From CAZDCD01 sp964503885 (GTDB taxonomy: Bacteria > Bacteroidota > Bacteroidia > Bacteroidales > UBA10428), in assembly GCA_964503885.1 (NCBI GenBank), contig CAZDCD010000006.1, positions 111,182 to 175,181 on the forward strand: DNA of 64,000 nucleotides. Direction: 5' to 3'. This document shows, in pieces, positions 10,801 to 18,400 of this stretch. Within the stretch, counting starts at the first letter, position 1, and each line of letters starts with the position of its first letter. The position numbers and the translations under genes were made by a program. Below the pieces are notes generated by a model. That model did not search any database and had not been told where the DNA came from. It worked only from the letters and a program-made list of their open reading frames with translations.

Positions 10801-12072
10801 CTCGCTGAACAGAACATGATCGGCGAACTGCCTGAAAGCCTGATTGCACACACATCGTCGAAAGTAAATTACGAACAAGCCGAACAAATACGCGAAATTG
10901 TTCTGAATGAAGCCTATGCAAAATTCAGGGACAGGCCGTTTAACGTTCCGGAAAATGAATTTGAGGATTTTTGCAGAAAGGAAAGCTACTGGCTGTATGA
11001 TTATGCGCTTTTTATTGTTTTGAAAAAAAAACATGGTTTTGCTGCATGGAACGAATGGCCGAAAAAATTTTGTGACCGTGATGAGAAAACCCTGAAACAG
11101 TTCACCCTTGAAAATGAATACCACATTGAACGGGAGAAATTTGCACAATACCTGTTCAATGCACAGTGGAATGCACTGAAGAAATATTGCTGCGAACGTG
11201 AAATTAAAATATTCGGCGATATTCCCATGTATGTAAATTACGACAGTGCTGATGTATGGTCGTTTCCGGAAATCTTTAACCTGAAAAGAAACAAGGAAAT
11301 AAAGGCTATGGCAGGAGTTCCGCCGGATTATTTCAGCAAGACCGGGCAACTTTGGAGAATGCCTGTATTCAGATGGGATGTGATGAAAAGAGATGGTTAT
11401 GACTGGTGGGTAAAGCGCATTGCCAGAAACCTGGAAATATTCGATATACTGCGCCTTGATCATTTCAGGGGGTTCTCGGCCTACTGGGAGGTAACGGCCG
11501 GAGAAGATACCGCTATGAACGGTAGATGGGTCAGGGGACCCGGAAAAGACTTGTTTGACATCCTTAAAAAAAACTTTCCTGATATGCCTTTTGTGGCTGA
11601 AGATCTTGGTGATATTGACAAACCGGTGTATGCTCTGCGCGACCGGTATCATTTACCAGGCATGCGTGTGCTGCAGTTTGCCTTTGATTCCGGCAACGGA
11701 AGATCGCTGCACATGCCTCATAACCATATTGAAAATTGTATTGTGTATACCGGTACACATGACAATAACACCGTGAAAGGATGGTATACTCATGAGGCTG
11801 GCCGGAAACAACGCAAAAACCTGAAAAAATATGCGGGCCGTAAAGTCACTGCAAAAAACTGCCATCTGCAGGTTATCCGCCTTGCATACTCCTCAGTGTC
11901 GAAGCTTGTGATTATCCCTCTCCAGGATTTTCTCGGACTGGGGGAAAATGCCCGGATGAATATTCCTTCAACCGAAAACGGAAACTGGACCTGGAGGCTG
12001 ACGGAAAAAAAACTCCTGCGCAAAATCGGGAAGAAGATAAGGCACCTGCTAAAAATATACGGACGAATATAG
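7858..12072 (+). CDS. treY: maltooligosyltrehalose synthase-amylomaltase fusion (TreY-MalQ)
   Basis: Two GH enzymes are joined in one 1404-residue chain. Residues 1-~895 are TreY, which converts the reducing-end alpha-1,4 bond of maltodextrin to a trehalose bond. It opens with NPVSTYRIQFSK and carries D310 (LRVDHIDGLHDP), E338 (VVEKIL) and D578 (STHDTKRGEDAR). From ~905 the MalQ signature AGILMHITSLPGKY begins a full-length ~500-residue GH77 4-alpha-glucanotransferase with D1201 (LRLDHFRG), E1248 (VAEDLGD) and D1302 (TGTHDNNT). Spacing of 47 between D1201 and E1248 equals that of Thermus amylomaltase. No stop or frameshift separates the halves. Fusion would channel short maltodextrins between chain rearrangement and trehalose synthesis. 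Confidence 0.93.
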   Translation: MVFNPVSTYRIQFSKNFTFTDLKKVIPYLSKLGIRTIYASPVFRAVPGSEHGYDITSPLALNPEIGTVDQFAEIGMILTESGMGWIQDIVPNHMAYSIHNPWIADILEKGVKSQYSEFYDIDWNHPDNNLNRKLMLPFLGRSFTETIAAGELTVAWNGNRFVLKYSENEYPLNFASYLAILDKSAKGMLPDGLIRPVSIFNQALDHPEAGDEGRKILSDVYLRDQSVRDYVDKSLKTMNRSAELLIELVKIQYYLPVYWKYSEQVLNYRRFFTINEMICLRMEQEHVFDAYHSFIGELCKNNLVQGLRVDHIDGLHDPGTYLERLRYLAGKDKHIVVEKILEKDEHLERSWPVNGETGYHFLALANNLFTNEKTRQAFEKSYRLWNNDQSGNFNEVMYQKKQFILYHRMAGDLDNLCRFFMDLDLAGSKLFTSHKIKEAIGEFLLNCPVYRIYNAPGSFTSRQKAGIIRIFDQAMVKTPGLIHELLMLKTVFLQSKNNSKDKIKEAASFFRRCMQYTGPLMAKGGEDTAFYTFNRFIAHNEVGDSPSYFGISGEDFHDEMSWQQNHYPLSLNTTSTHDTKRGEDARARLAVLSDMHKSWIEHVQSWRILNRKFKTFDSKNEIPAPNDEYLIYQTIAGFIPMDLASGTDFEERLVRYITKALREGKVETSWSEPDRLYETNTHLFIRSILAEGTAFRNSLHSFLRKTAYPGIVNSLSQTLLKYTVPGVPDLYQGCEDWNFSFVDPDNRRPVRFGKLQERLTGIIKSNSEKGIDWNDLNDNDLKLGLTYLLLKCRNNYPELFLNGEYIPLEINGKLRNLAIAYARRYRGTIFIMAMSLHTGILYDNNMNAGLDKINWDDTHIILPEFWNTGYENLLNGKLLKSKKRIYLSELFSEAPVGFMKAQEKISGRKAGILMHITSLPGKYAIGDLGPGAYRFADFLRRNGQTYWQMLPVNPIYKRGGYSPYSSISAFAGNIFLISPELLAEQNMIGELPESLIAHTSSKVNYEQAEQIREIVLNEAYAKFRDRPFNVPENEFEDFCRKESYWLYDYALFIVLKKKHGFAAWNEWPKKFCDRDEKTLKQFTLENEYHIEREKFAQYLFNAQWNALKKYCCEREIKIFGDIPMYVNYDSADVWSFPEIFNLKRNKEIKAMAGVPPDYFSKTGQLWRMPVFRWDVMKRDGYDWWVKRIARNLEIFDILRLDHFRGFSAYWEVTAGEDTAMNGRWVRGPGKDLFDILKKNFPDMPFVAEDLGDIDKPVYALRDRYHLPGMRVLQFAFDSGNGRSLHMPHNHIENCIVYTGTHDNNTVKGWYTHEAGRKQRKNLKKYAGRKVTAKNCHLQVIRLAYSSVSKLVIIPLQDFLGLGENARMNIPSTENGNWTWRLTEKKLLRKIGKKIRHLLKIYGRI

Positions 12073-12172
12073 TATTATATCGATTCAAAATAGGGAGGGA
12101 GTACATATCATACAGAATCTCCGGTCGAACGGGTAAACATCATATGGGAACTAATATAGAATATATTGAAAT

Positions 12173-13192
12173 ATGGCGAGAGTATTGGTAACAGGTGCAA
12201 ACAGTCTGCTGGCTACCCATGTCATTATTGAACTTCTCGAAAGAGGACATTCCGTAAAAGGACTCTTGAGGAACATACATGATTTTCAGGGAAGTATGCA
12301 TTCCGGACTTGAACTGATAGGTGGAAATTTTACCCATGCAGAAACTGCAATGAGGGCTATCAGAGGCTGCGAATTTGTTATTCATGCAGCAGCCGTTACC
12401 AGGCAGGACCTTACAGGTTATTCTGAATATGAACACGTCAATGTTAAGGCCACAGAATACCTGGTCAGGTTATGCATCGCAGAACATGTAAGAAGGTTCG
12501 CATATGTGAGTTCGGCTAATGCATTTGGTTATGGAACAAAGAAATATCCAGGGAATGAAAATACACAATCCAGATTTCCGTTCACAAAATCGCACTATGC
12601 CATAAGCAAATCAGAAGGGCAGAAAGCCGTTCTTTCTTATAAGGATAATATTGAAATTGTGGTTGTTAATCCGACTTTCATTATCGGCAAATACGATTCA
12701 AAACCCGGATCCGGCAGGATAATCTTCATGGGATATAGAAAAAAGATCATCTTTTATCCACCCGGTGGAAAAAATTTCATCCACGCACGCGACGCAGCAA
12801 GGGGAACGGTAGATGCCATGGAAAAGGGAAAAAACGGCGAAGCCTACGTGCTGGCAAGCGAAAATCTTACTTTTAAAGCGTTTTTTCAAAAACTCTCGGC
12901 GGTGACAGGAAATAACCCCGTTTATGTTAAAATTCCCCGCTCTATATTGTCGGCTCTGGGAGTATTCGGAAGTTTTTTAAGGTTTCTGGGAATAAGAACT
13001 GCCCTGTCAGCCGTCAACATGAGAATCCTTTCAGTTCACAATTATTACAGCAATAAAAAAAGCTGCAATGAACTCGGCCTCAGATTATCTTCTGTTGAGC
13101 AGGCGATTGCCGATGCTGTGAATTGGTTTACTGAAAAGGGCATGCTTAAAAAAAAGATTAAACAACAATCACGACTATGTGCCCTGTCCTGA
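12173..13192 (+). CDS. extended short-chain dehydrogenase/epimerase-like protein
   Basis: This 339-residue NAD(P)-dependent protein belongs to the extended SDR/epimerase group, nearest in style to dihydroflavonol-4-reductase-like enzymes. It starts with a Rossmann fold (RVLVTGANSLLATHVI, a variant of TGxxGxxG), keeps an ARR-like binding loop, and has the catalytic YAISK motif around residue 142 with an upstream YVSSANAFG serine. The substrate is not predictable. It starts 100 bases after treY-malQ on the same strand, so it may be read from the same transcript or from its own promoter. The C-terminus is basic and low in hydrophobics. Confidence 0.85.
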   Translation: MARVLVTGANSLLATHVIIELLERGHSVKGLLRNIHDFQGSMHSGLELIGGNFTHAETAMRAIRGCEFVIHAAAVTRQDLTGYSEYEHVNVKATEYLVRLCIAEHVRRFAYVSSANAFGYGTKKYPGNENTQSRFPFTKSHYAISKSEGQKAVLSYKDNIEIVVVNPTFIIGKYDSKPGSGRIIFMGYRKKIIFYPPGGKNFIHARDAARGTVDAMEKGKNGEAYVLASENLTFKAFFQKLSAVTGNNPVYVKIPRSILSALGVFGSFLRFLGIRTALSAVNMRILSVHNYYSNKKSCNELGLRLSSVEQAIADAVNWFTEKGMLKKKIKQQSRLCALS

Positions 13193-13297
13193 AAAATTAA
13201 AAAACAACCATTTGGTAACTGATGATGTTGTATTAAAAAGACCATACATCAAATGATTTGCAACCGAATAATGTAGACAAACACAATATAGAAAATC

Positions 13298-13948
13298 ATG
13301 AAACAGAAACACATTGTAATAGTTATTTCAATTTTTCTGATCGCAGCACTCCCTTCGCAGTTATTGGCATACGAAGGTGATGATGAAAGTGACACCATAA
13401 GGAATAGTACCGAATTAAGAAGCCAGTCCCCTCAGTATGCATCAACATCCGCTGAAAACAAAGAGATGGATAAAACATCAGTTTTTTCTCCCTTAAGCGA
13501 TTTTCCAAATCTTCACCCACTGGTGGTGCATTTCCCTATAATGCTGCTGATTCTTGCAGTTTTTTCCCAACTCGCAGGATTCTTTGTGTTCAGATACCAG
13601 TTAAGCTGGATTACCTTGTTTCTTCTGTTCGGAGGATTCATAGGCGGAATTCTGGCAGCTAATGTGTTCCATGCACATGCTAGTGGAGTTACGGAACACG
13701 TTCGCGAAATATTTGAAACACACGAAAGACTGGCAAACTGGACCATCTGGCTTACAGGAATCGCCCTGGTATTCAAAGTGATCAGCCATTTTCTGCTGAA
13801 AAGAAAAGTCTGGATGGAAATTCTTGTTTTTCTCGCAATACTTAGTTCTGGTATAGCGGTAAGCCTTACCGGGCATCTTGGGGCTGAAATGGTATATCTG
13901 TACAATGTGGGTCCGGAAAACAAATTCGTTGAACAGCATGATGAGTAA
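13298..13948 (+). CDS. DUF2231-type membrane protein with signal peptide
   Basis: A cleavable signal peptide (about 1-24, ending LLAYE) is followed by a polar linker and then four predicted membrane segments (about 72-92, 99-120, 145-165, 172-192). The motif FPNLHPLVVHFPIMLLI is the diagnostic start of DUF2231 domains, whose conserved histidines suggest a metal or heme role that is not established. It is 216 residues long and stands alone, facing the convergent gapA gene 35 bases downstream. I infer an inner-membrane location. No specific partner is visible next to it. Confidence 0.8.
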   Translation: MKQKHIVIVISIFLIAALPSQLLAYEGDDESDTIRNSTELRSQSPQYASTSAENKEMDKTSVFSPLSDFPNLHPLVVHFPIMLLILAVFSQLAGFFVFRYQLSWITLFLLFGGFIGGILAANVFHAHASGVTEHVREIFETHERLANWTIWLTGIALVFKVISHFLLKRKVWMEILVFLAILSSGIAVSLTGHLGAEMVYLYNVGPENKFVEQHDE

Positions 13949-13982
13949 ACACAATATCAGCAGGGCTACAATAAATTCCGGT

Positions 13983-14966
13983 TTATAATGTGGCTTCGCG
14001 AACCATCTGGTTTGCATAGCCCCATTCGTTATCGTACCAACTCATGATCTTTACAAGATCGCCATCCACAACCTGGGTCATGGTAAGGTCGATTACTGAA
14101 GCCCTCGGATCTCTGATGACGTCAGAGGAAACAATCGGATCTTCAGATACACCGATTACATTTTTATACTTTCCACCCGATGCTTCTTTTCTGAACATGT
14201 CGTTTATCTCTTCAACTGTTACCGGCTTCTTTGTCACAAAAACAAGATCGGCCAGTGAACCTACAGGAACAGGAACACGAACAGCCACACCGTTGAAGAT
14301 ACCCTTGAATTCTGGCAATACCTTGGTGGTGGCAATTGCCGCCCCTGTTGATGTGGGAACCATATTTGCTGCGCCGGCCCTTCCCCGGCGGTATTTTGAA
14401 GCCGGACCGTCCACGATGCCCTGGGATGCTGTGTATGCATGAATAGTGGTCATTATTGCCTTTTTTATACCGATGTTCCTTCCCATAATTTCAACCACCG
14501 GAGTAATACAGTTTGTTGTACAGCTTGCACATGAAATTACCTTGGGTGTTGATTTTGAATTATCCACACCATAAACAACTGTAACTACTTCCTCGCTTTT
14601 TGATGGCGCCGATAATATTACTTTCTCAGCCCCTGCAATCACATGCTTATCCAGGTCTCCTTTTTTGGTAAAGACCCCCGTGCATTCAAAAACAGTATGT
14701 ATATTCAATTCCCTCCAGGGTAACTTATCAGGTTCTTTCTCGTGCAGTGTTCTTATTTTGCGCCCACCGATCACCAGGTTGCCGTCCTCAACTTTAATTT
14801 CTTTGTCATATCTGCCGTATACAGTATCGTATTTAAGCAGGTAAGCGATATTTTCTACCGGTACAAGATCGTTCACGGCCACGAGTTCGAATTCCGGATT
14901 GCCGAGAAGTATTTTCAATGTTGCACGGCCAATTCTGCCTAGTCCGTTAATAGCTGTTTTTTTCAT
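13983..14966 (-). CDS. gapA: glyceraldehyde-3-phosphate dehydrogenase, type I
   Basis: This 327-residue enzyme interconverts glyceraldehyde 3-phosphate and 1,3-bisphosphoglycerate in glycolysis and gluconeogenesis. The Rossmann start is NGLGRIGRATLKILL. The catalytic cysteine is C149 in SCASCTTNC, and the partner histidine lies in MTTIHAYT. An Asp at the end of the second strand (AVNDLV) favours NAD over NADP. I place the start at the ATG at 14966; a TTG at 14990 would add eight residues that are not homologous to the family. The gene is convergent with the DUF2231 gene. Confidence 0.96.
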   Translation of the reverse strand: MKKTAINGLGRIGRATLKILLGNPEFELVAVNDLVPVENIAYLLKYDTVYGRYDKEIKVEDGNLVIGGRKIRTLHEKEPDKLPWRELNIHTVFECTGVFTKKGDLDKHVIAGAEKVILSAPSKSEEVVTVVYGVDNSKSTPKVISCASCTTNCITPVVEIMGRNIGIKKAIMTTIHAYTASQGIVDGPASKYRRGRAGAANMVPTSTGAAIATTKVLPEFKGIFNGVAVRVPVPVGSLADLVFVTKKPVTVEEINDMFRKEASGGKYKNVIGVSEDPIVSSDVIRDPRASVIDLTMTQVVDGDLVKIMSWYDNEWGYANQMVREATL

Positions 14967-15544
14967 GATTTTCAAATTATGTTGATTCAATATTCCATTT
15001 TCTGTCTCTGATGCTATAAATGTTATGCCAACTTTTTAGGGCATTGCTGATTTTCGTGGTATGACAATACATACGGTGGTGATTCGAATCGACGGGCATC
15101 CGAGGTGTGTTGAATTTAGTCCACATTCGTGGAAAGGTTCTACAGAAGAGGAGTGCAGTGAAAACACACCTCAATCTGTTCATATTTTTAGGCAGGCACT
15201 TATACTGTTCATTTATAGCAGGAAAATTCAATGAGTTGCACTGAATGATTTTGTAATTGCCGAAAAATCCCATGCTCCGATGCTAAATCTCCTGATAAAA
15301 GTACAAATGACTTTTATTCTGAAGTATTCCTGCAATCCTTGATATTGGATAAAAGACATGTAAATTTGTGTACCTGTCATGATAAATACCTGAAAACGAA
15401 TAAATTGGAATAGTCTCAAAGAATAAGAAGGTCGGTTTTAATGAATAGTTCGATACGATTAGCATTAGATGGAATGTTGTTCGTGTTTGCTAATTGGGAA
15501 AAAAACAAACTTTGCCTGAATTTGTTATTACTCAAAAGAATATT
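14967..15544. other. 578-bp intergenic region between divergent gapA and PepSY-like gene
   Basis: No convincing gene is present. Both flanking genes are transcribed outward, so the region must contain two promoters. I could not place a good -33/-7 pair for either gene. A stretch at 15015-15031 on the minus strand resembles the -24 half of a sigma-54 promoter but its -12 half does not match. Confidence 0.5.
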
Positions 15545-16015
15545 ATGAAAAGACTTATTATTCCGGTTATTTTATTAATAGCATCAGGCATTTGTTACGG
15601 GCAAATGCAAAAATCTGAAGAAATTTCACAAGCTTCAAAGGATGCTTTTGCCGCTGAGTTTCCAGAGGCTCAAAAGGTAAAATGGAGTATTGAAAAACCC
15701 GGTGAATATGAAGCTGAATTTGTGTTAAACGGTACCGGGTCCTCAGCATTATTTGATGCACAAGGCAATCTCGTTGAAACCGAAACAGCGGTCAAAGAAA
15801 ATGAACTTCCCCAGGCTGTGAAAACTGCAATTGGTAAAGAATATGCCGGTTACAACCTTGAGGAAATAAAAAAAACTACAGATTCTGAAGGGAATATTTC
15901 ATTTGAAATGGAAGCATCAAAGGGCAACATATACGTTGAATTGACTTTTGATTCCTCCGGAAAACTTCTCAAAAAAGAAGCACTTAAAAGCCGGGACATG
16001 GAAGAAAAAGATTAA
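15545..16015 (+). CDS. secreted PepSY-like domain protein
   Basis: This 156-residue protein has a typical signal peptide (MKRLIIPVILLIASGICYG). It has two copies of a PepSY-like unit, each with the pattern of an acidic helix, a VKWS-type strand and EAEF(V/E) strands, about residues 25-85 and 95-150. Such proteins occur widely in Bacteroidota as periplasmic or outer-membrane proteins of unproven function. I chose the ATG at 15545; the frame extends upstream only to a TTG that would bury the signal peptide. It precedes the efflux operon by ~200 bases but may not belong to it. Confidence 0.8.
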   Translation: MKRLIIPVILLIASGICYGQMQKSEEISQASKDAFAAEFPEAQKVKWSIEKPGEYEAEFVLNGTGSSALFDAQGNLVETETAVKENELPQAVKTAIGKEYAGYNLEEIKKTTDSEGNISFEMEASKGNIYVELTFDSSGKLLKKEALKSRDMEEKD

Positions 16016-16170
16016 TTTCAGATTGACTGAGTTACCTTCAATTTAAATATGGCACGTTTCCCTTCCACTGGAAATGATTCAGGTCAAGACGCTGGATTTG
16101 CAGCAGCATATGTGCTGAGAATTCCTATTCAATTCTTGTCACTTATTATTGAAAAAATGGTAATTTGGAC

Positions 16171-16183
16171 TCCCAAAATGGGA
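16171..16183. promoter_or_regulatory. short inverted repeat upstream of the efflux operon
   Basis: The sequence TCCCAAAATGGGA is a perfect 5-bp dyad with a 3-base spacer, 39 bases before the TolC-like start. It could be an operator half-site pair or a weak hairpin. It does not resemble the CTAC/GTAG dyad at the downstream TetR gene. Confidence 0.25.
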
Positions 16184-16221
16184 ATCGCAATCGATCGTTC
16201 GGTATCAAAAAACAGGATTGA

Positions 16222-17463
16222 ATGAAACTGTTGATTTATCTGCTGACACTTGTATTTTTTTTAACGGATTTGGCCGCGCAGCAAGTCAACCTCAATTATT
16301 TTACAGATCAGGCATTGGCAAACAGCCCGTTATTGAAAGATTATCAAAATCAGATAAGATCGAATGGGATCGACAGCCTGAGGGTCCGGGCAGGATTTGG
16401 TCCTATGGTTCGTGCTGAAAGCTATAACGTATATGCACCGGTTATAAACGGGTGGGGGTATGACGAAGCCATTACAAACGGAGCAAATATCAGCGTCCTG
16501 TTGTCAGTCAGCAAAGAAATACCTGGCAGGCATTTCCGGGAAAACCAATACAGGGCAATTCAGGTTCAGGACATCTCATTGAAGTACGCCCAAAAGATAT
16601 CGGAACAGGAACTTGTACGCAGTGTCACTGATCAATATATCAGCACTTACGGCCTGTGGCAACAGGTGGTCTATTATCAGGAAGTACTTGACCTGCTGAA
16701 GAAGGAAGAACCTGCACTAAGAAATCTTACCGAGAATAACGTGTATAACCAGACCGATTACCTTTCTTTTCTGGTCACTTTGAAACAACAGGAATTTCAA
16801 ATGGCACAAACGAAAAGCCTGCACCGGTATAATCTGGCAATGTTAAATTATTTATGCGGAATCGAAGATACAACCTTTTCTTCCCTTACCGAGCCGGAGC
16901 TTACGGTTTCCACTCCGCCGGAAGTTGAAAATTCAGTGTTTTATCAGCAGTTTATTGCCGACAGTTTAAAATTACTGGTTGACAATAAACAAATAGATCT
17001 TTCATACAGACCCAAAGTAAATCTTTTCGGCGACGGGGGATATACTTCTTCATGGGCATACCAGCCATGGAAAAACTTTGGGGCCAGCGCCGGGATTAGT
17101 CTGAGCATTCCTGTCTACGATGGCCGTCAGCGAAAAATGCAACACGATAAGAACCGCATTGCGGAACAAACACGGCAAAATTACAGGCTATTTTACGTTA
17201 ACCAGTATCATCAGCAGATCAACAGGTATCTTCAGCAGTTAACCGATAACCGGCATCTTGGTGAAAATCTGGATCAGCAACTGGTATATTCCCGGGCCCT
17301 TACCGAAGCAAACCATAAATTGCTGCAGACCGGCGATGTAAGGATCGCCGACTATATTTTAGCTATACAGGCTTATCTCAATATTAAAAATCTGGTCATT
17401 CAGAATACGATAGAAAAGTACCTTATTATTAACCGGATAAACTATCTGAGCAGTACCAAATAA
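16222..17463 (+). CDS. TolC-family outer-membrane efflux protein
   Basis: This 413-residue protein has a signal peptide ending at LAAQ and two related helical halves typical of the outer-membrane efflux protein family. Examples are the N-terminal half around residues 25-200 and the repeat around 230-400 with YRPKVNLFGDGGY and SLSIPVYDGRQRKM. It would form the exit channel of a tripartite pump, spanning the outer membrane and periplasm. It is followed 7 bases later by the membrane-fusion protein gene and then the RND pump, so the operon encodes all three parts. Substrate unknown. Confidence 0.9.
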   Translation: MKLLIYLLTLVFFLTDLAAQQVNLNYFTDQALANSPLLKDYQNQIRSNGIDSLRVRAGFGPMVRAESYNVYAPVINGWGYDEAITNGANISVLLSVSKEIPGRHFRENQYRAIQVQDISLKYAQKISEQELVRSVTDQYISTYGLWQQVVYYQEVLDLLKKEEPALRNLTENNVYNQTDYLSFLVTLKQQEFQMAQTKSLHRYNLAMLNYLCGIEDTTFSSLTEPELTVSTPPEVENSVFYQQFIADSLKLLVDNKQIDLSYRPKVNLFGDGGYTSSWAYQPWKNFGASAGISLSIPVYDGRQRKMQHDKNRIAEQTRQNYRLFYVNQYHQQINRYLQQLTDNRHLGENLDQQLVYSRALTEANHKLLQTGDVRIADYILAIQAYLNIKNLVIQNTIEKYLIINRINYLSSTK

Positions 17464-17470
17464 CGACGTG

Positions 17471-18400
17471 ATGAGAACAACCGGCTTAATTTTCAGCTTT
17501 ATGTTAATCCTGACAGCTATGTCCTGCAGCAAAAGCGGGAATCTGCAGGACGGTGAGAATATCACTACGTTTACTCCCGTTATGGTAACATCACCAGCAA
17601 CGGGCACACTGGCCGATACCGTATCATTAAATGCAGTTTCGGCTTTTCTTCTCAAAACCCAGATAAAAGCTTCAATAAACGGATACCTGAGGGAGGTTTA
17701 TGTTAAACCGGGAGAAAACGTGAAAAGAAATCAGGCACTGTTTAAGATCATTTCAAAAGAAGCGAGTTCAATCGGAAATACGATCGGCAAAATCGATACT
17801 TCTTTACATTTCAATGGATTGACCATCATCAGATCTCCAGGAAATGGATATATAACGCAGGTATTTTATCAGACGGGCAATTATGTTCAGGAGGGTGAAC
17901 CGCTGGCTACAATAAGCGATATTAACAGCATGGTTTTTTTGCTGAATCTGCCGTATGAACTGTCGCCATATTTATCGAACAATAAACATGTTACATTATA
18001 TTTACCGGATGGAGAAATGATCAGGGGAACGATTTCAGTTTCACTACCTTTTGTGGATCAGGTATCCCAGACACAGAATTACATTATCAATATGGATAAG
18101 CACCGGCCTGTCCCGGAAAACCTTATCGCCAAAGTGAGTTTCATCCGGCAAGTGAAAAACCATGCTGTTTCCCTGCCCAAACCTGCCATACTGACCGATG
18201 AGCAGCAGACCGGGTACTGGATAATGAAAATGACCGACAGCACCACCGCAGTAAAAATTCCCATAGAAAAGGGAATTGAAACTTCAGACAGGGTGGAGAT
18301 CATTTCTCCGGTTCTTAGACCCGAAGATAAAATCCTGGTTACCGGAAATTACGGTTTGCCTGACACTGCCAAAGTGATCGTCGAATATACTGATCGCTGA
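17471..18400 (+). CDS. RND periplasmic adaptor lipoprotein (membrane-fusion protein), hairpin-less
   Basis: The protein (309 residues) starts with a lipoprotein signal, LILTAMSCSKSG, so it should be anchored by an acylated cysteine near residue 19. A lipoyl domain is visible in KASINGYLREVYVKPGENV and SPGNGYITQVFYQTGNYV, followed by beta-barrel and membrane-proximal domains. The two lipoyl halves are separated by only ~50 residues without the long coiled-coil hairpin of AcrA-like adaptors. I prefer the ATG at 17471 over the GTG one codon earlier. The stop overlaps the pump start by one base (TGATG), which implies translational coupling. Confidence 0.9.
   Translation: MRTTGLIFSFMLILTAMSCSKSGNLQDGENITTFTPVMVTSPATGTLADTVSLNAVSAFLLKTQIKASINGYLREVYVKPGENVKRNQALFKIISKEASSIGNTIGKIDTSLHFNGLTIIRSPGNGYITQVFYQTGNYVQEGEPLATISDINSMVFLLNLPYELSPYLSNNKHVTLYLPDGEMIRGTISVSLPFVDQVSQTQNYIINMDKHRPVPENLIAKVSFIRQVKNHAVSLPKPAILTDEQQTGYWIMKMTDSTTAVKIPIEKGIETSDRVEIISPVLRPEDKILVTGNYGLPDTAKVIVEYTDR

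Noticed and set aside
15015..15031. TTGGCATAACATTTATA before gapA resembling a sigma-54 promoter
   Set aside because: The -24 TTGGCA fits but the -12 GC is absent, and gapA is not a usual sigma-54 target.
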